The notes under the pieces were generated by a model, which saw nothing but the letters and a program-made list of their open reading frames with translations, made no database searches and was not told the DNA's origin. Position numbers and translations under genes: made by a program. DNA of 64,000 bases from Bimuria novae-zelandiae CBS 107.79 (taxonomy: Eukaryota > Ascomycota > Dothideomycetes > Pleosporales > Didymosphaeriaceae), in contig ML976678.1 in NCBI GenBank assembly GCA_010015655.1, positions 715,041-779,040 of the forward strand. The letters are read 5' to 3'. How positions within the stretch are numbered: the stretch's first letter is position 1; each line of letters begins with the position of its first letter. Shown here in pieces: positions 1-10,757 of this stretch.

Positions 1-593
1 TACTTCCCGTGCGTCCCCAACAACCCCGGCGCCTCACTCAGCAAAGGCACACTCGCGGCGTACGCCCCGCCAATCGACCACGTCTTGCTCACGATATCAC
101 CCCCATACACGATACCCAGCACGGAGCCGCCGAACGCGAAGTTAAACCCTACGTTGAAAGCCTCCTTCAAACCAACAACCACTGCTAACATCAGTCTCAA
201 CCCTTCAACCTCTAACCTCAAAGGGGGTGAGCAAAGAGGGCGGGAAGTCTCACCTTGTGAAGCACTCACAATCCCACTCCTAGGCAAAAACCCATGGTTC
301 GCAGCCGCATTCAGCGCCGGGCACGGTCCGCGTTCATCGTTCGCCCCCGGAGCGCGGAATTCATGGCCACTCCCGGGTTTAACATCGATGCATTGTACGG
401 CAGCATTGAAGGTAGGGGCGTCGTTGAAGACGCCTGTGTTTTTCCGCCCGGAGAGGAAGGCGGGTTGGCGGACACTGATTGGGGTCTGCGTTTGCCTCTT
501 GGTGTCTTCTGGGTGGGGTGTGAGGTTTGGGTGAATGCCCGGGAAACATGCTACGAGGGGGAGGATAGTGAGTGTGAGGGGTAGGAGCTTCAT
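1..593 (-). CDS. Haem haloperoxidase / unspecific peroxygenase (chloroperoxidase family), N-terminal part
   Basis: Partial gene running off the left edge. Exon 1 is 254-593, a 72-bp intron (GTGAGA..GCAG) covers 182-253, and exon 2 is 1-181. The protein starts with a hydrophobic signal peptide (MKLLPLTLTILPLVACFPG), so it is probably secreted. Residues 79-104 carry the family signature: FRAPGANDERGPCPALNAAA followed by NHGFLPR. Cys91 of the PCP motif is the expected proximal haem ligand. Members of this family use hydrogen peroxide to halogenate or oxygenate organic substrates. The Mg-binding and distal Glu region expected downstream lies outside the window, so activity cannot be judged. The frame continues cleanly across the splice (CAA G / TG GTT). 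Family assignment is strong; substrate is unknown. Confidence 0.85.
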   Translation of the reverse strand, partial: MKLLPLTLTILPLVACFPGIHPNLTPHPEDTKRQTQTPISVRQPAFLSGRKNTGVFNDAPTFNAAVQCIDVKPGSGHEFRAPGANDERGPCPALNAAANHGFLPRSGIVSASQGETSRPLCSPPLRLEVEGLRLMLAVVVGLKEAFNVGFNFAFGGSVLGIVYGGDIVSKTWSIGGAYAASVPLLSEAPGLLGTHGK

Positions 594-1385
594 GGTGGAG
601 GGGTGGGGGGTTGCGATGGAGGGCTGAGTGGGTGGTGTGAGAGGAACGCACGATTTTGGAGAGATTTATGTACTGTTGGTAGCTTTTGTTTATGTTGTAA
701 TGGGAATTCATTTTCTTTTCATGTGCTTTTTGGTGCGTGAAGTTGGTCTACATTGAAGATGTTGACCGAACTTGTCCGATTGGCATCAGTGCTACAATTA
801 CAGTTAAGACTAGTCTGTGGCTGCTCAGTAGAAAAGTTCCAGGCACTCGTGAGGAATTTGCATAATGTAGCAAGCCACTGACAGAGAATTTGGATAATGT
901 AGCAGCCACCAGATCCGAGATGGACAAGGTGAGATGGCCGTGTGACACGCGCGTCCGCCGCCACACGACCTCACACGTCATTACATCGAATTAGGAAGTA
1001 AGAACCGTCCAAGAGTCTCAGATTCACAAGAAGCAGAAGAGAGTTAAAGTAATACACATTAAATCATTGATTTATCTCTTCATCTCAACATGCAACACAC
1101 CTAGCCGAAGCCATTTCCATCGTAGACATTCTGTCTGGGTATCAATAACGCCTTAAAAATGCTATCATCGTGTCCGGATTGCCGGATACAAAGTAGATGC
1201 AGCCGGCCACTGTATGATTCGTCCTGGGGTAACACAACGGACCAAGACAAGTCTAAATAGAAATGTCTTACACTATCTTGCGCCTTTACGATTGGTGTGC
1301 TGCCCACGCCGATCGATCCAGGCACTTCGCTGTGCTGCACACCGAAGGCTATCATCGTCCGCAGATCTCTGCCACGAGGGTAAGT
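594..1385. other. Intergenic region, no gene recognised
   Basis: No coding region is supported. It contains two imperfect direct copies of a roughly 30-bp unit at about 855-885 and 887-913 (core ATAATGTAGCA). A stretch at about 1177-1262 resembles, on the opposite strand, the first intron of the zinc-finger gene at 10758-14600; see findings. Confidence 0.5.
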
Positions 1386-4300
1386 CTACCTCTCACACAC
1401 CGCCTGCGGCACACCCACCATTTCCAGCTGTCCGCTAATCCCCTCTTTCACCTTTATCACCCTGCTTCTTAATACGGGAATATTTTCCTTGTCGCTCTCT
1501 CCACTTGTGCTCAGAAGGGGCAGTCTACTCCTCCGTGGCGGTGGCGGTGGCGGCGGTACACCTACGATGGGAACATCCACGATGCCCAGTCCCTCCACTG
1601 CGACCTCGAGTTCCTCGACACGGCTGCCTGCCTTGACTGCATGTTTCTGCATGCGCGCAAGATGCCTAGCTTCTTCAACGGAGCCAGGAAGGTAAATCCG
1701 CTTGGCCTTCAAAGTTCGCTTGATGTCTTCCAGAAGGACTTCCATCGGGCAGATGTACGCAATGTGATTGCGCTCGCACCAGGCAAGCACATGGCCGACG
1801 ACTTTGTGAGTGCCATTTTGTACGACCCACGCGCCGGAGTCGCCGCCAACGCCAAAACCACCAGCTACATGCCAGCTGCGCGAGAACGTTTTGCGGCGGT
1901 AGATTCGAACTGAACTCATTGCATGTCCTACCATGCCCCCCTGTAAGCCTGTAGTTCGGCCAAAGCAATGTACACTGAGTCCACCCAGGTGCCCACTAGC
2001 AACGCCATTTGGATACTCGTCTTCATCAGCTGTGTAGTGCCTGCGAGTGACTGGCTGTTCTAGCTTTGCAGAAATTTCGCGCTGAGCAGGATCGAACGAA
2101 GAAGTAGCGCAGAAACGTCGGCCTCCTTGGACCAGATTGTAGGGTTGTAACCGGGCGTCATTCAGCTTTAATAGTGCCCAGTCGATCTCGTGGACGATGC
2201 CGTCTTTCCTCCAGCGTCTTATACCGGAGGAGGCGTGAACATATCCCAGCTCGTGGGAGTCCAGATGATCTTCATCTCGGTCTTCCTCACTTGGAAAGAA
2301 GTCGTCATCCACGTCATCGATAGCCGGCTGCGTGATCCTGATTTCTTCGCCCTCACCCACTTCAATGCCATCAATGTCGCCTACAGTTCCTCTGGAGGTA
2401 ATGGAATCGGTATCGGCATCTTCGCTTCCAGACTCCTCGTCTGAGTCAAACTCAGAGCCGTCGGAGAGGTCGAATGAGTCATAGTCTTCATCATCGGTCT
2501 TGGTGGCTTCGTCATCGGATATCTCGAGCTCCCACATCGGCATTGGCGAGTTGGGCGCAATTTGTACACCTGGTTGTGAGCCCATACCCATGAGCCAGGG
2601 GTTGGCTGATCCATTGGCGCTACTAGACAGAATCGGTTCGTCGCCAGCTTCACTCTCGTCGTCAGAGGGCGCATCCAAGAGATGGTGAACACCTGCACAT
2701 GTCAATACCGGTCTCAGGACGCAAGAGCATAGCGGTTTGCGTTTACGTACTCATGCCCAGAGGCTCATCGTCAACGAGAACAACGCCGCCGTAAGAAACA
2801 GGCGGGAGGTGCTCGCCACGGAAGGCTCCAATAGACGCCCCGCAGACGGGTCGCTCCTGGTGATACGGGTTCATAACGTGCATGTCGCCCTCGTATTGAT
2901 TGGTGTTCATCATGGATCGGTGCGGGGGCCTGGTCCTTCGACTCGATCGGTTGAGCTTTGACCGCCGAACTTTTCCTCGTCGGACTTTGAGATCGTAAAC
3001 GAGGGGGTCATATTTGAACCTACGTTGCAGCACAGCTTTGACTTTGGGTACGCTGCTGCAAGTAACAAAGACAGTTGGACGGCTTTTCTCTGCCGTCTCA
3101 CCTAAAGCCACAAAATCGATGCTGACGGTCTCATCTGAGTCGCGCAATGTACGTTCAAGGATGCGCTCTAGTCGAGGTAGCATCTTCTGGTGCCACTCGT
3201 AAAAGATCTCATCTGAAAACTTCACCGGATGGAGGCGTAGTTTCTTGGGAGGCGGGGCTTCGACGTTTGTGTTGATCTCCAACGTAGAGCCTTTCGGGCT
3301 AGCACTTCGATCTGCGTGGCGCTCAATATGAACCGAATGTGTCGTGCCTTGATCCTCTCGCTTATCTTCTGGCTCGGGGGTTGGGTAACCGATGGCAGCC
3401 TGAGGCCAATGCCTAATCCCATCCGTGATCAGAGCACCTATCGTGTTTGAGGGGTTCTGTTTTCTTTGTCGCCACAACTTTTGGATGAGGGTGATCTTTT
3501 CTTTGTAGTCCTTCTGAGTCATAGACTTTGGCGGAGTGCCAAACTCTGGTTGAAAAGCTCGCGGGTGTTGAATGGTGCCCGTGCTATGCGCGCGGTGGTG
3601 CTCATTTGCAGTTGGCAGATCGCCGTAGTCTTGCGATTCGGGTGGGGTATCCGTATGCGCAGTCCGATTGTACTGCCAGTCCATTTCTTGTGAGGGTTCC
3701 TCTTTAGGACTCATGAGGTGCGACAGAGATTTGCGAATAGAGTGCTGCGAGCGTTGCGACCCGTGCCTCGACAATGATGGTAAATTTGGAGAACTCTTGG
3801 GTGAATGTGTCGGTTTCGAGAGTGAGCGTGTTCGTTCAAGAGCATGCGAACTTTTCTCCAAAGCCCAGCGTTTCGCACTGCGATATGACGGGCTCGAAGA
3901 TAGGTCAGGAGCCTGGATGTGACTCCCAGTTTTGCGCTTGAGCGGGGAAGAGCCAGTAATGTGTGGTGCGCCTGTGCTCAGCTCACCCCATTCAAGGGCA
4001 GGGTCCACCTCATCAAGAAGGCAACAACGCTGCAGCCTGATCAGGATACGGTTGTATAGTTGAGAAAAGTTCTGCAGACTTTCCGCGCCGGATGCAATAC
4101 GGTCGGTTGCCCAAAAACAGTCGCGCACGACTTGCATGTACGCGGTACCGCACTTGGACGCTAATCTCCGAATATACACATCTTCCACACGTTGCTTGAA
4201 GTCCGCGAGAGTGTACTTGGGCTTCCACAAATCGGCCAAAGGCTGCCACAATCCAACTTCCAGGAGGATCAAGCCAAGACTGTATAGGTCAAACTGCGGT

Positions 4301-5812
4301 CCATAATCTTTGTCTTTCCCTCCCGTGAATTTGGGATCCTCTGGATGGCGGTAGATATTAAGAGGTGGCAACGTGCTGGCAGGCTCAATGTCATAGTCGG
4401 AGAAAAGATCAAATGAGCATATGACGGGGGTGCGCAAGGCATATTGCAGTGCTCTGCTGTTCGTTGATTGGCGCTTGTTCTTGCGAAACACCAATATGTT
4501 ACTGCTGTTAACGTCTTTGTGCACGAAGTCGTCGCCATGGATCTTGTTGAAGGTAAGAGCTAGAGTGAAAGCCAGGCGGAAACGATCCTCTAAAGGTGGC
4601 GTGGCGCTGTTAGAATTGTGGAGCGACTTCGATCCCGTCTGAAGTACGCTCAGTAGGGTCACAGGGCGCAGCTCCTCCACAGGTTTGTGCATGTCCGATG
4701 CACCGGAATAGACAGATGACGGGAGCTCAAATACCACGCCAAATCTGGGCTGAGCTGGGTCCTCGAAATAGCCCAGGCATTTGAGTGTACCGTGGAACGA
4801 CTGGTCGTTTGACAATCTTCCTAGAATGGACAGAAGAGTCTCCAGTCGATCAGTAGGCGTCGGTACACCTGTCGAGCGATAGGTCGGATCGTACGTTGAG
4901 AATTCGACTAGAACAGGTGTTTCTACACTCTTGCTCCCGTCGGTCTTCCAGGGGTTCGTGGAAGTGATTCTCGTCCGAAGTCGTCCGATGACACGAATAG
5001 AAGCAGCTCCCACGCTCTCGTATGGCGGAGGTTCTTCTTCGGGTAACACTAGGTCATCTGGGTCGAGCTTCGGTGGAAGATCTGAATTAGCGGATATCTT
5101 CCCCAGCTCATGCGCAACAACAGGAATGGTGCTAGGATTAATCAGAGTAAGGTCCGAGGCGCTATATTGGGATGTCGAGAAGATGGCAGAAGCTGAAGCT
5201 CTCCGAGGCGGCGGAGGAACAGCTTTAGGGTGTGGGCTGGGTCCTCGGCTAGCCTCGCGCTGGGTGCGACGCGTGCGCGACAGGTCATAGAGGATGTCTA
5301 TGGAAGTGGTCAGGTCCTTGGCGAGATCTTCGTATCGTGACCTGTCGGCAGCCGTCCACGCGGACGGTGCAGGCAGCCGACTTTTTTCTCCTGACAGCGT
5401 TTTGACACCAGTTGTCGTAGCAGGCGGGTGCATTCGTTCGGCTTCATCCAGAATGTCCTTGATGGTGCCTAACACACTCGTCACCGTCTCAGTGAGGCCT
5501 GCACGCTCCACACTCTCATCAATGTCATCTTGACGACCCTTGGTGTTGTCGCTCCACTCCAGACCCCATGCTATGAGTCTGTCCTTTTGTATGCGATATT
5601 TGCGGTGGAGTGCGTTGATCTCGGGCTGCGTCTCGGGAGTGTCTTGTTCCGTGACGGCTTCGCAAGACGTCTTCGTATCTGAATTCGCGTTAGCAGATTT
5701 TCTTCCATGTTTGCACGAGGCAAAGCAGTAGCTTTCGAAGCGAGCACATAACTATCTACTTACCCGTATAGAGCTGAGTGAGCCTTCGTGGAAGTCTACT
5801 TATGGTCTCCAT
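1386..5812 (-). CDS. HeLo-like / degenerate kinase / trypsin-fold fusion protein, 1427 aa
   Basis: Three exons: 5764-5812, 2751-5678 and 1386-2692. The introns are 85 bp (GTAAGT..TTCAG) and 58 bp (GTACGT..TGCAG). The sum is 4284 nt with frame preserved at both joins. Residues about 30-155 resemble fungal HeLo-type domains (YRIQKDRLIAWGLEW; DLTTSIDILYDL). Residues about 270-560 are kinase-like: a catalytic loop HKDVNSSNIL near 403-412, a DFG position reading FDL, and DYGPQFDLYSLGLILLE as helix F. No glycine loop or VAIK lysine is evident, so it may be a pseudokinase. A Ser/Pro-rich linker and an acidic stretch (about 1050-1095) follow. The C-terminal domain has DWALLKL (Asp about 1163) and GGDSGAW (Ser about 1278), as in trypsin-fold peptidases; I could not assign the His. 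The two large open frames could instead be separate genes, but the intron is canonical. Confidence 0.72.
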
Positions 5813-7003
5813 GTTCTACTGTTTCTGTCGCAAATGCGCAACAACGTACGCTAGATGTCGGGGGCGAAAACAAACATGGAAAGGTGTCAGACGTTGCAGG
5901 GAGGAGTAAATATGAAGACGTGCTGCATCGCGGTGCCTAAAAGCGTCGTCAGTCGCTTTCGCGGCTGCCTGGAGGGAACGCCTCACCCCTGGTTCGGTGG
6001 CTGTGGTGGCGGTGCTTTTTCCTGTGGGGGGTGGGGTTATGTCCCTCAACGTGCCCTGATCTCCTGAGGGGTTGCAACGTTGTCCGAGTGAGCCTGATGA
6101 AACTCGTTGCTAGGTACTCTCTCGACAAGTGTCTTCCTCTAGGGAGACGATGAACTCGTCGTACTTGGGATGCTTGAAATCACGGCAAGCGCAGAAGTAC
6201 GGCTTCCCTTCATCCTGACCAATGAAATCACGTTCCACAGCTCAGCTGCAGAAGCCTTGGACAGGTGCGGCTCAGCCACGCTTGCCTTGCCGAATCTACG
6301 CCCATCGCCAGTACTTACCCGTTCTACTCACCAAGGCAGACGGGGACGGCGTACACCGCGAGCCTCGTTCACTCACGACGATGGCAGTCGGCAGAGGCGC
6401 GCGCGCTTCCTGAGCCCCAGACGCACCGCCGACGGCCCGTCGTTTGCATGCCTTAGAGCATTCTGAGATATTGACTGTGTGTGCGTGGTCGCGCGCAAGG
6501 CAACGACTCCACAGAAAAAACTCAACTTTAAAACCGAGTCCCCTGATCACACAGTGAGGAGTCATTCTCTCCGCAGTGAGGAGCTCTAGCGATTGTAATT
6601 GTGGCTAGGCCGGTATACCTGGTACTTTGCTGGCAGAACAGCGAGCCCAGGTGGAGCTTATCTAGAGGTCATTAAAAAGCCATATAAACTATAAATGTAA
6701 GAAGCAGCTTTAACGTCATGATTCTATTATGTGTGCCTGGTTTGTCGTCACGCATATGAGTACCTTGAGTGTGGTTGTACATGCAAAAAGAGCTACTTAG
6801 GTTAAGGCAGCACTGCTGAGGTTCTTCCGGAGGTTTTTATCAATGATATTCGTTTGTTGAAACTACCAAACTCGACTGTCAGCATGGCTCTGCAGGATGT
6901 GAACAGCGTTCTAGTTTAAATAATAAATATCAAATTCAATACTTGGCTCGTCACCACTGGGACTTGGCTAAATGCTGATTTATGGAAGCAAAAAAAAGAA
7001 AAA
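5813..7003. other. Intergenic region between the kinase gene and tRNA-Thr
   Basis: I see no supported gene. Short open frames around 6170-6470 overlap in all three frames and show no domain. The first few hundred bases upstream of 5812 presumably hold the promoter of the minus-strand kinase-fusion gene. A T-run on the minus strand (about 6990-7003) is the polymerase III terminator of the neighbouring tRNA. Confidence 0.4.
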
Positions 7004-7075
7004 TGCTCACTACCCGAATCGAACGAGCGATCTTCGCATTACAAGTGCGACGCCTTACCACTTGGCCAAGTGAGC
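7004..7075 (-). tRNA. tRNA-Thr (anticodon UGU)
   Basis: A 72-nt intronless cloverleaf on the minus strand. The acceptor stem GCTCACT pairs perfectly with AGTGAGC, followed by discriminator A. The D arm is GCC/GGC, and the anticodon stem TCGCA/TGCGA closes the loop CTTGTAA, giving anticodon TGT (reads ACA, threonine). The T arm is GCTCG-TTCGATT-CGGGT with G-T pairs. The CCA is not encoded, as expected in a eukaryote. An oligo-T run directly downstream on the minus strand is a typical polymerase III terminator. Confidence 0.95.
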
Positions 7076-7816
7076 CAATTAGCTTTGCTTATATAATAAC
7101 AAATTCGACTAAATAAATATATATCCTCGATAAAAAGGCTTCCAATCCAGTGTATTGCACACTTAAAAGCACGAGAGTTGGACAGTGAGCAAACGAAAAT
7201 CTTCCAGCCTCTACCTCCACTTCCTATTGCCATTATTAGACTAGTGGCTCATTCGCTCTTTCTAGGTTCGCACTCTCGACCCACGCAGAGAGTCACTCTG
7301 CGAGGCGAGTCAACCAGCGGTACATACCGTCGAGCAAGAACATACAATCAACTTAAAAGGGAACATGGAGCTCCCATATAATGTGCTAACATACAACACG
7401 CGCTTGCATCAACTACACGATACGCAACGTCGAACAACGACTCACTGCCCGGTAGGCATAGATCATTTACGAACTCTGGTGAAAATTCTCTGGTAGTCGC
7501 TATATTGAGTGAAGTCTTTTTGGCACAACAACTCTCCGAATGTGAACATGGACTCACAAGTTGACGAACAAATACACAACAAACATTTACGTCCACCACA
7601 TGATACAAATCGTCGAGCAACAACTCCTGAAGAGACAATGAGCAAGGCGAGAACACACACGCACAATTGCTAGTCCTACCCTCTATATAAAGCCCCCAAA
7701 TCTTCATCATGCTTTCCTTTCCCCAACAGGAAGCATCCGAGCATACCACAGGTTACCACATCTTTTGCACAACCAACAGAGCACTTCCACAACCATATCT
7801 CTTCTCAACACCCAAA
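7076..7816. promoter_or_regulatory. Upstream region of the small protein gene, with repeated core motif
   Basis: This stretch precedes the plus-strand gene at 7817. A TATA-like CTATATAAAG sits at about 7682, some 135 bp before the start codon. The motif CGTCGA(G/A)CAA, preceded by an ATAC-like sequence, occurs at 7328, 7428 and 7611. The copies at 7361-7443 and 7543-7625 can be aligned over 83 bp without gaps, most closely in the second half. This looks like an old duplication of a regulatory unit. Minus-strand open frames here (for example 7348-7749) show no recognisable domain and are treated as chance. Confidence 0.45.
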
Positions 7817-8080
7817 ATGTCGTACTACTCCACCCCCAAGTCTGGCTATGAAGCTGACCACGAAGGAACACACCAGGACGGCGCTGAAAAGATAACTCAT
7901 ACAGCAGAGGAGGCGAAAGATTCGACAAACGCAGGAGAGGAGAAAATCCTGACGGATATACCACAGTCGGACAAAGGCACGCGGGAGTCTGGCACGTCTA
8001 GCACACCGGTGGCTGATCTTCTTAACATTGATCCGAAGAAAGTGCTTGAGTCTCCATTTTCGCAGCAGAAGAAAGATTAG
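7817..8080 (+). CDS. Small hydrophilic protein, 87 aa, unknown function
   Basis: Single-exon frame starting MSYYSTPKSGYEADHEGTHQ and ending at TAG 8078. I chose the ATG at 7817 over an in-frame ATG at 7709 because it sits in a good fungal context (CAAAATGTC) behind a CT/AC-rich leader and a TATA-like box. The protein is rich in Glu, Lys, Thr and Ser, has no hydrophobic segment and no cysteine, and is probably disordered. The composition resembles small stress or LEA-like fungal proteins, but I recognise no domain. Coding status rests on context only. Confidence 0.5.
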   Translation: MSYYSTPKSGYEADHEGTHQDGAEKITHTAEEAKDSTNAGEEKILTDIPQSDKGTRESGTSSTPVADLLNIDPKKVLESPFSQQKKD

Positions 8081-8564
8081 ACAAGTATGAGAATGGGAGG
8101 GGGAAAGGGGCAGTGTGGCGGGTGCCGTGGTGCTAACACAGGTCTAATGGTCTGTTCTTGGCCTCGTGGGGGACTTGTTGAGACTGGATAGTCTTTTGTA
8201 TCTGTTTTTCTTAACTTGGATTGGTGGTATACCCCTGGGTCGCTCTGCATTTAGGTGTTGCGGTTTCATCTAGGTGCCCGTCCTCAATACCCTTATTTCG
8301 TTCCATTCTCTGTTCCTTCGTCTTTCTCTGCGGCTTCTGTGATCGTACTTCATAGGTAATAGCTTACCATCACGTGAATTTGGATTAGCATTGGGCGATC
8401 CTGAACCTAACAAATCCAATGGGACACTGTTTGAAACCCTCTGTGAGGTACGAATGACAGATTAGTGCATCTAGTTACAAATGGCAAAGAAATGTCTTAA
8501 AGGCCACATCCTCGTTCCTTAGTTCCAGTCCCAAGAGAACCTTGAAAAAGCACTATACTCAGGC
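8081..8564. other. 3' flank / intergenic
   Basis: This is the downstream region of the small protein gene. The run is T/G-rich and I see no coding potential or repeat. Confidence 0.4.
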
Positions 8565-8946
8565 TTACAAACAACTCACCCACCCCTCAATACTACACCC
8601 CATGGCCGTGGGGAGTTTGGTTTGTTTGGCGAAGCCGTGCTTGGAGGCCGGGATGAAGGCCTCGATAAGGCATTGGATCAAGGAGATTTTGAGGATGGCG
8701 GATGGGTGGAATGTGGAGGCGTAGTTTTCCCATTCTGCGGCGTCGCGATGGGGTCCTGGTGGGGGGTGAAAGCGTGGGTATAGTGTGGGGAGGCGGAGAT
8801 ATATTTTATTTTTCGCAGATCTCACGGATTTTCATGCGTTCGAGCACATCTGCGTTAGTGCCGTTGGCATTTTTGCGTGTTGCGTTCGTGGGACGCGTGG
8901 AGAGGGGTGGCTGCTCGGTGGTGTATTCGCGGCTTTTCTCTGCCAT
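8565..8946 (-). pseudogene. Decayed SnoaL-like domain gene
   Basis: The minus strand reads MAEKSREYTTEQPP... then LERMKIREICE (from 8946). About 60 bp later in another frame comes HRDAAEWENYASTFHPSA and then ASKHGFAKQTK. In fungal SnoaL-like proteins REICE is followed directly by GWPC-HRDA-EWEN and FHPDA, so the order fits one gene. The interruption ends in a good acceptor (CCACCAG) but its expected donor reads AAATAA instead of GT. The segment between FHPSA and ASKHGFAK lacks the usual YTTW motif, and the reading stops after about 125 residues with no C-terminal half. I infer a truncated, splice-damaged copy. Confidence 0.5.
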
Positions 8947-9230
8947 GGTGTCTAAACGGTGCCTTGGACTGTGATCCTGATGCTCTGTGGTAAATTGTAA
9001 TGGTGGGGACTTGTCCATTTCTAGATACCAGACACAGGTACTGTGAAGTGGCAGTCGTGATGGTGGCATTACGTACGGAGCTTGCATGTAGAAATCGTAA
9101 TGTATATTCCTTTCCGCGTAGTAGTCGATGAAGGGTCCAAGTTGAGTCGGAAGTTTCCCTCATCAGATGGGCAATGGATCGTGTTCAGAACCAAATTGTA
9201 CCACCCGGGCCCTCTAACAATGGTGTACTT
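8947..9230. other. Short intergenic stretch
   Basis: It lies between the decayed SnoaL-like gene and the DUF952 gene, both on the minus strand. No feature was recognised. Confidence 0.35.
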
Positions 9231-9620
9231 TCACCACTCCAGCTTCAACTCCGTCCAGCTGCTGCCTTTCTCGACCTTGAATGCCTCCGCCACATTCCCT
9301 TTCCCTAAATCTCCGTTGTAAAAATGTGCAAACACGCCTCGTCCCACCTCCTCCCACTTAATCTGAGCTCCTTCCTTCGCCTGACCAGGCCCATCCGTCC
9401 CACTCGCGAGTGTCTCATACTTGATCTTCAGCAGCCAAAGCTCCGTGAAGTCATTGAACCATTTATCTGCTGTTCCGGGCACCTGTTGCGAGGTGGAGAG
9501 GTGGATGTATCCGTCGTTCTTATCGAGATCGGAGAGTGGGAGCCGGTCAGGGAGCGGCGATGGTGGGGCAGACGGCAGGATTTTGTAGAGGTAATTCGGG
9601 GGAGGCGAGGGCGCTGCCAT
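9231..9620 (-). CDS. DUF952 family protein, 129 aa
   Basis: Single exon from ATG at 9620 to TGA at 9231. It matches the small DUF952 fold: an N-terminal LYKILP, then DGYIHLSTSQQVPGTADKWF (about residues 36-55), a LLKIKYETL strand, and IKWEEV followed by FAHFYNGDL near residues 88-104. Length is normal for the family, which is conserved in bacteria and fungi but has no firmly established biochemical role. It is transcribed divergently from the MscL gene, with 253 bp between start codons, so the two may share a promoter. Confidence 0.85.
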   Translation of the reverse strand: MAAPSPPPNYLYKILPSAPPSPLPDRLPLSDLDKNDGYIHLSTSQQVPGTADKWFNDFTELWLLKIKYETLASGTDGPGQAKEGAQIKWEEVGRGVFAHFYNGDLGKGNVAEAFKVEKGSSWTELKLEW

Positions 9621-9873
9621 TGCGAATGTATAGATGCTATCTTGCTGATAAGTTCGCCAAGTGTAGATTGAATAAATTTACGAGAAAGGCTATCCGCGTC
9701 GCTGGAGAATTGGAGATTCTTCTCCGAAGAGAGTCGAGATGGACCCCAGATCTTGGCATCGTTGTAGGGCCGCCTTAGCGCCGATGACGTCTTCGCGTTT
9801 CCCTGTCCCCAAGCCACCGAACAACACGCGCAGCATCCCACTCAGAACACGACCACAACGAATAACCCTCACG

Positions 9874-10502
9874 ATGCCCCGCCTCGACGAAAACACGCAG
9901 CAGTACCTTCAGGATGCCGAGCAAGGCGTACGCACCCGCACATCGCACTTCTGGGACAGCTTCACCAACTTCGCACTGCGCGACAACGTGCTCGAAGTCG
10001 CCGTCGGATTGATGTGAACACCCCTCTCCCACCCCTTTCCTCATCACCTCCCCTCAAAACTCACCTAACACACAATACTAACGCCTACGTCATCAGCCTC
10101 GCCTCCTCCTTCACCGCCATAGCGACCTCCCTCGTCTCCGACATCCTCCTCCCCCTAATCTCCCTCCTCCCCTTCCTCTCACGGAACCTCGACGAGAAGT
10201 TCGCCACGCTCAAACACGGCCCATCATCCAACCCGTCCATCTCAAATGGCTACAACACAAAAGATCAGGCCCTCTCCGACGGCGCCATCGTCTTCGCGTA
10301 CGGAAACTTCCTCGATAAAGTGGTCCGCTTCTTCGTGCTCGCCGTCAGCCTGTGGTGCATCGCTACCGTGTATAGTGGGTGGAGCGGAGACAATATTGTG
10401 AAGAGGCAGGTCAAGTGCAAGTATTGTCGCAAGTGGAAGAGCGAGAAGGCGAGGAGGTGTGTGAATTGTACGAGTTGGGTGGATGGGAGGGAGGATCGGT
10501 GA
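9874..10502 (+). CDS. Fungal MscL-family mechanosensitive channel, 181 aa
   Basis: Exons 9874-10013 and 10097-10502. The 83-bp intron (GTGAAC..ATCAG) has the branch point TACTAAC. After splicing the protein reads FWDSFTNFALRDNVLEVAVG, then LILASSFTAIATSLVSDILL: the cytoplasmic N-helix and TM1 of MscL. The second membrane helix is around AIVFAYGNFLDKVVRFFVLA. The channel gates in response to membrane tension. The C-terminus is unlike bacterial MscL: CKYCRKWKSEKARRCVNC is a C-x2-C-x10-C-x2-C zinc-ribbon-like motif near residues 156-173. I chose the ATG at 9874 (MPRLDEN) because the alignable part begins there; in-frame ATGs at 9784 and 9739 would add unlike sequence. Confidence 0.9.
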
Positions 10503-10757
10503 GGGGTCTGCGGTGGGTACAATCACATGTGTATACACGAATCAGGAATTTCGAAACTACAGATATACCATATACCAGAAATCAAAAACCAAAAACTCGA
10601 CTATCTAGAGCATGCATGTGCTCGTTCGTCCCAGCAGACCCTGTTTCTATACCCTATTCCTTGAACCAGCCCAGCAAGATCAAAAAGGCAGAAACCGTTG
10701 AAACCGACCGAAGTCCTAAGAAACTACAAGTAATGAACAAAAGATGTACAGGGAAAC

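Noticed and set aside
5812..6600. Overlapping short frames around 6170-6565 as a gene
   Set aside because: No splice-compatible long frame and no conserved motif; all phases are open locally by composition.
7348..7749. 133-codon minus-strand frame with many cysteines
   Set aside because: No signal peptide or domain, and it overlaps the promoter and leader of the plus-strand small gene.
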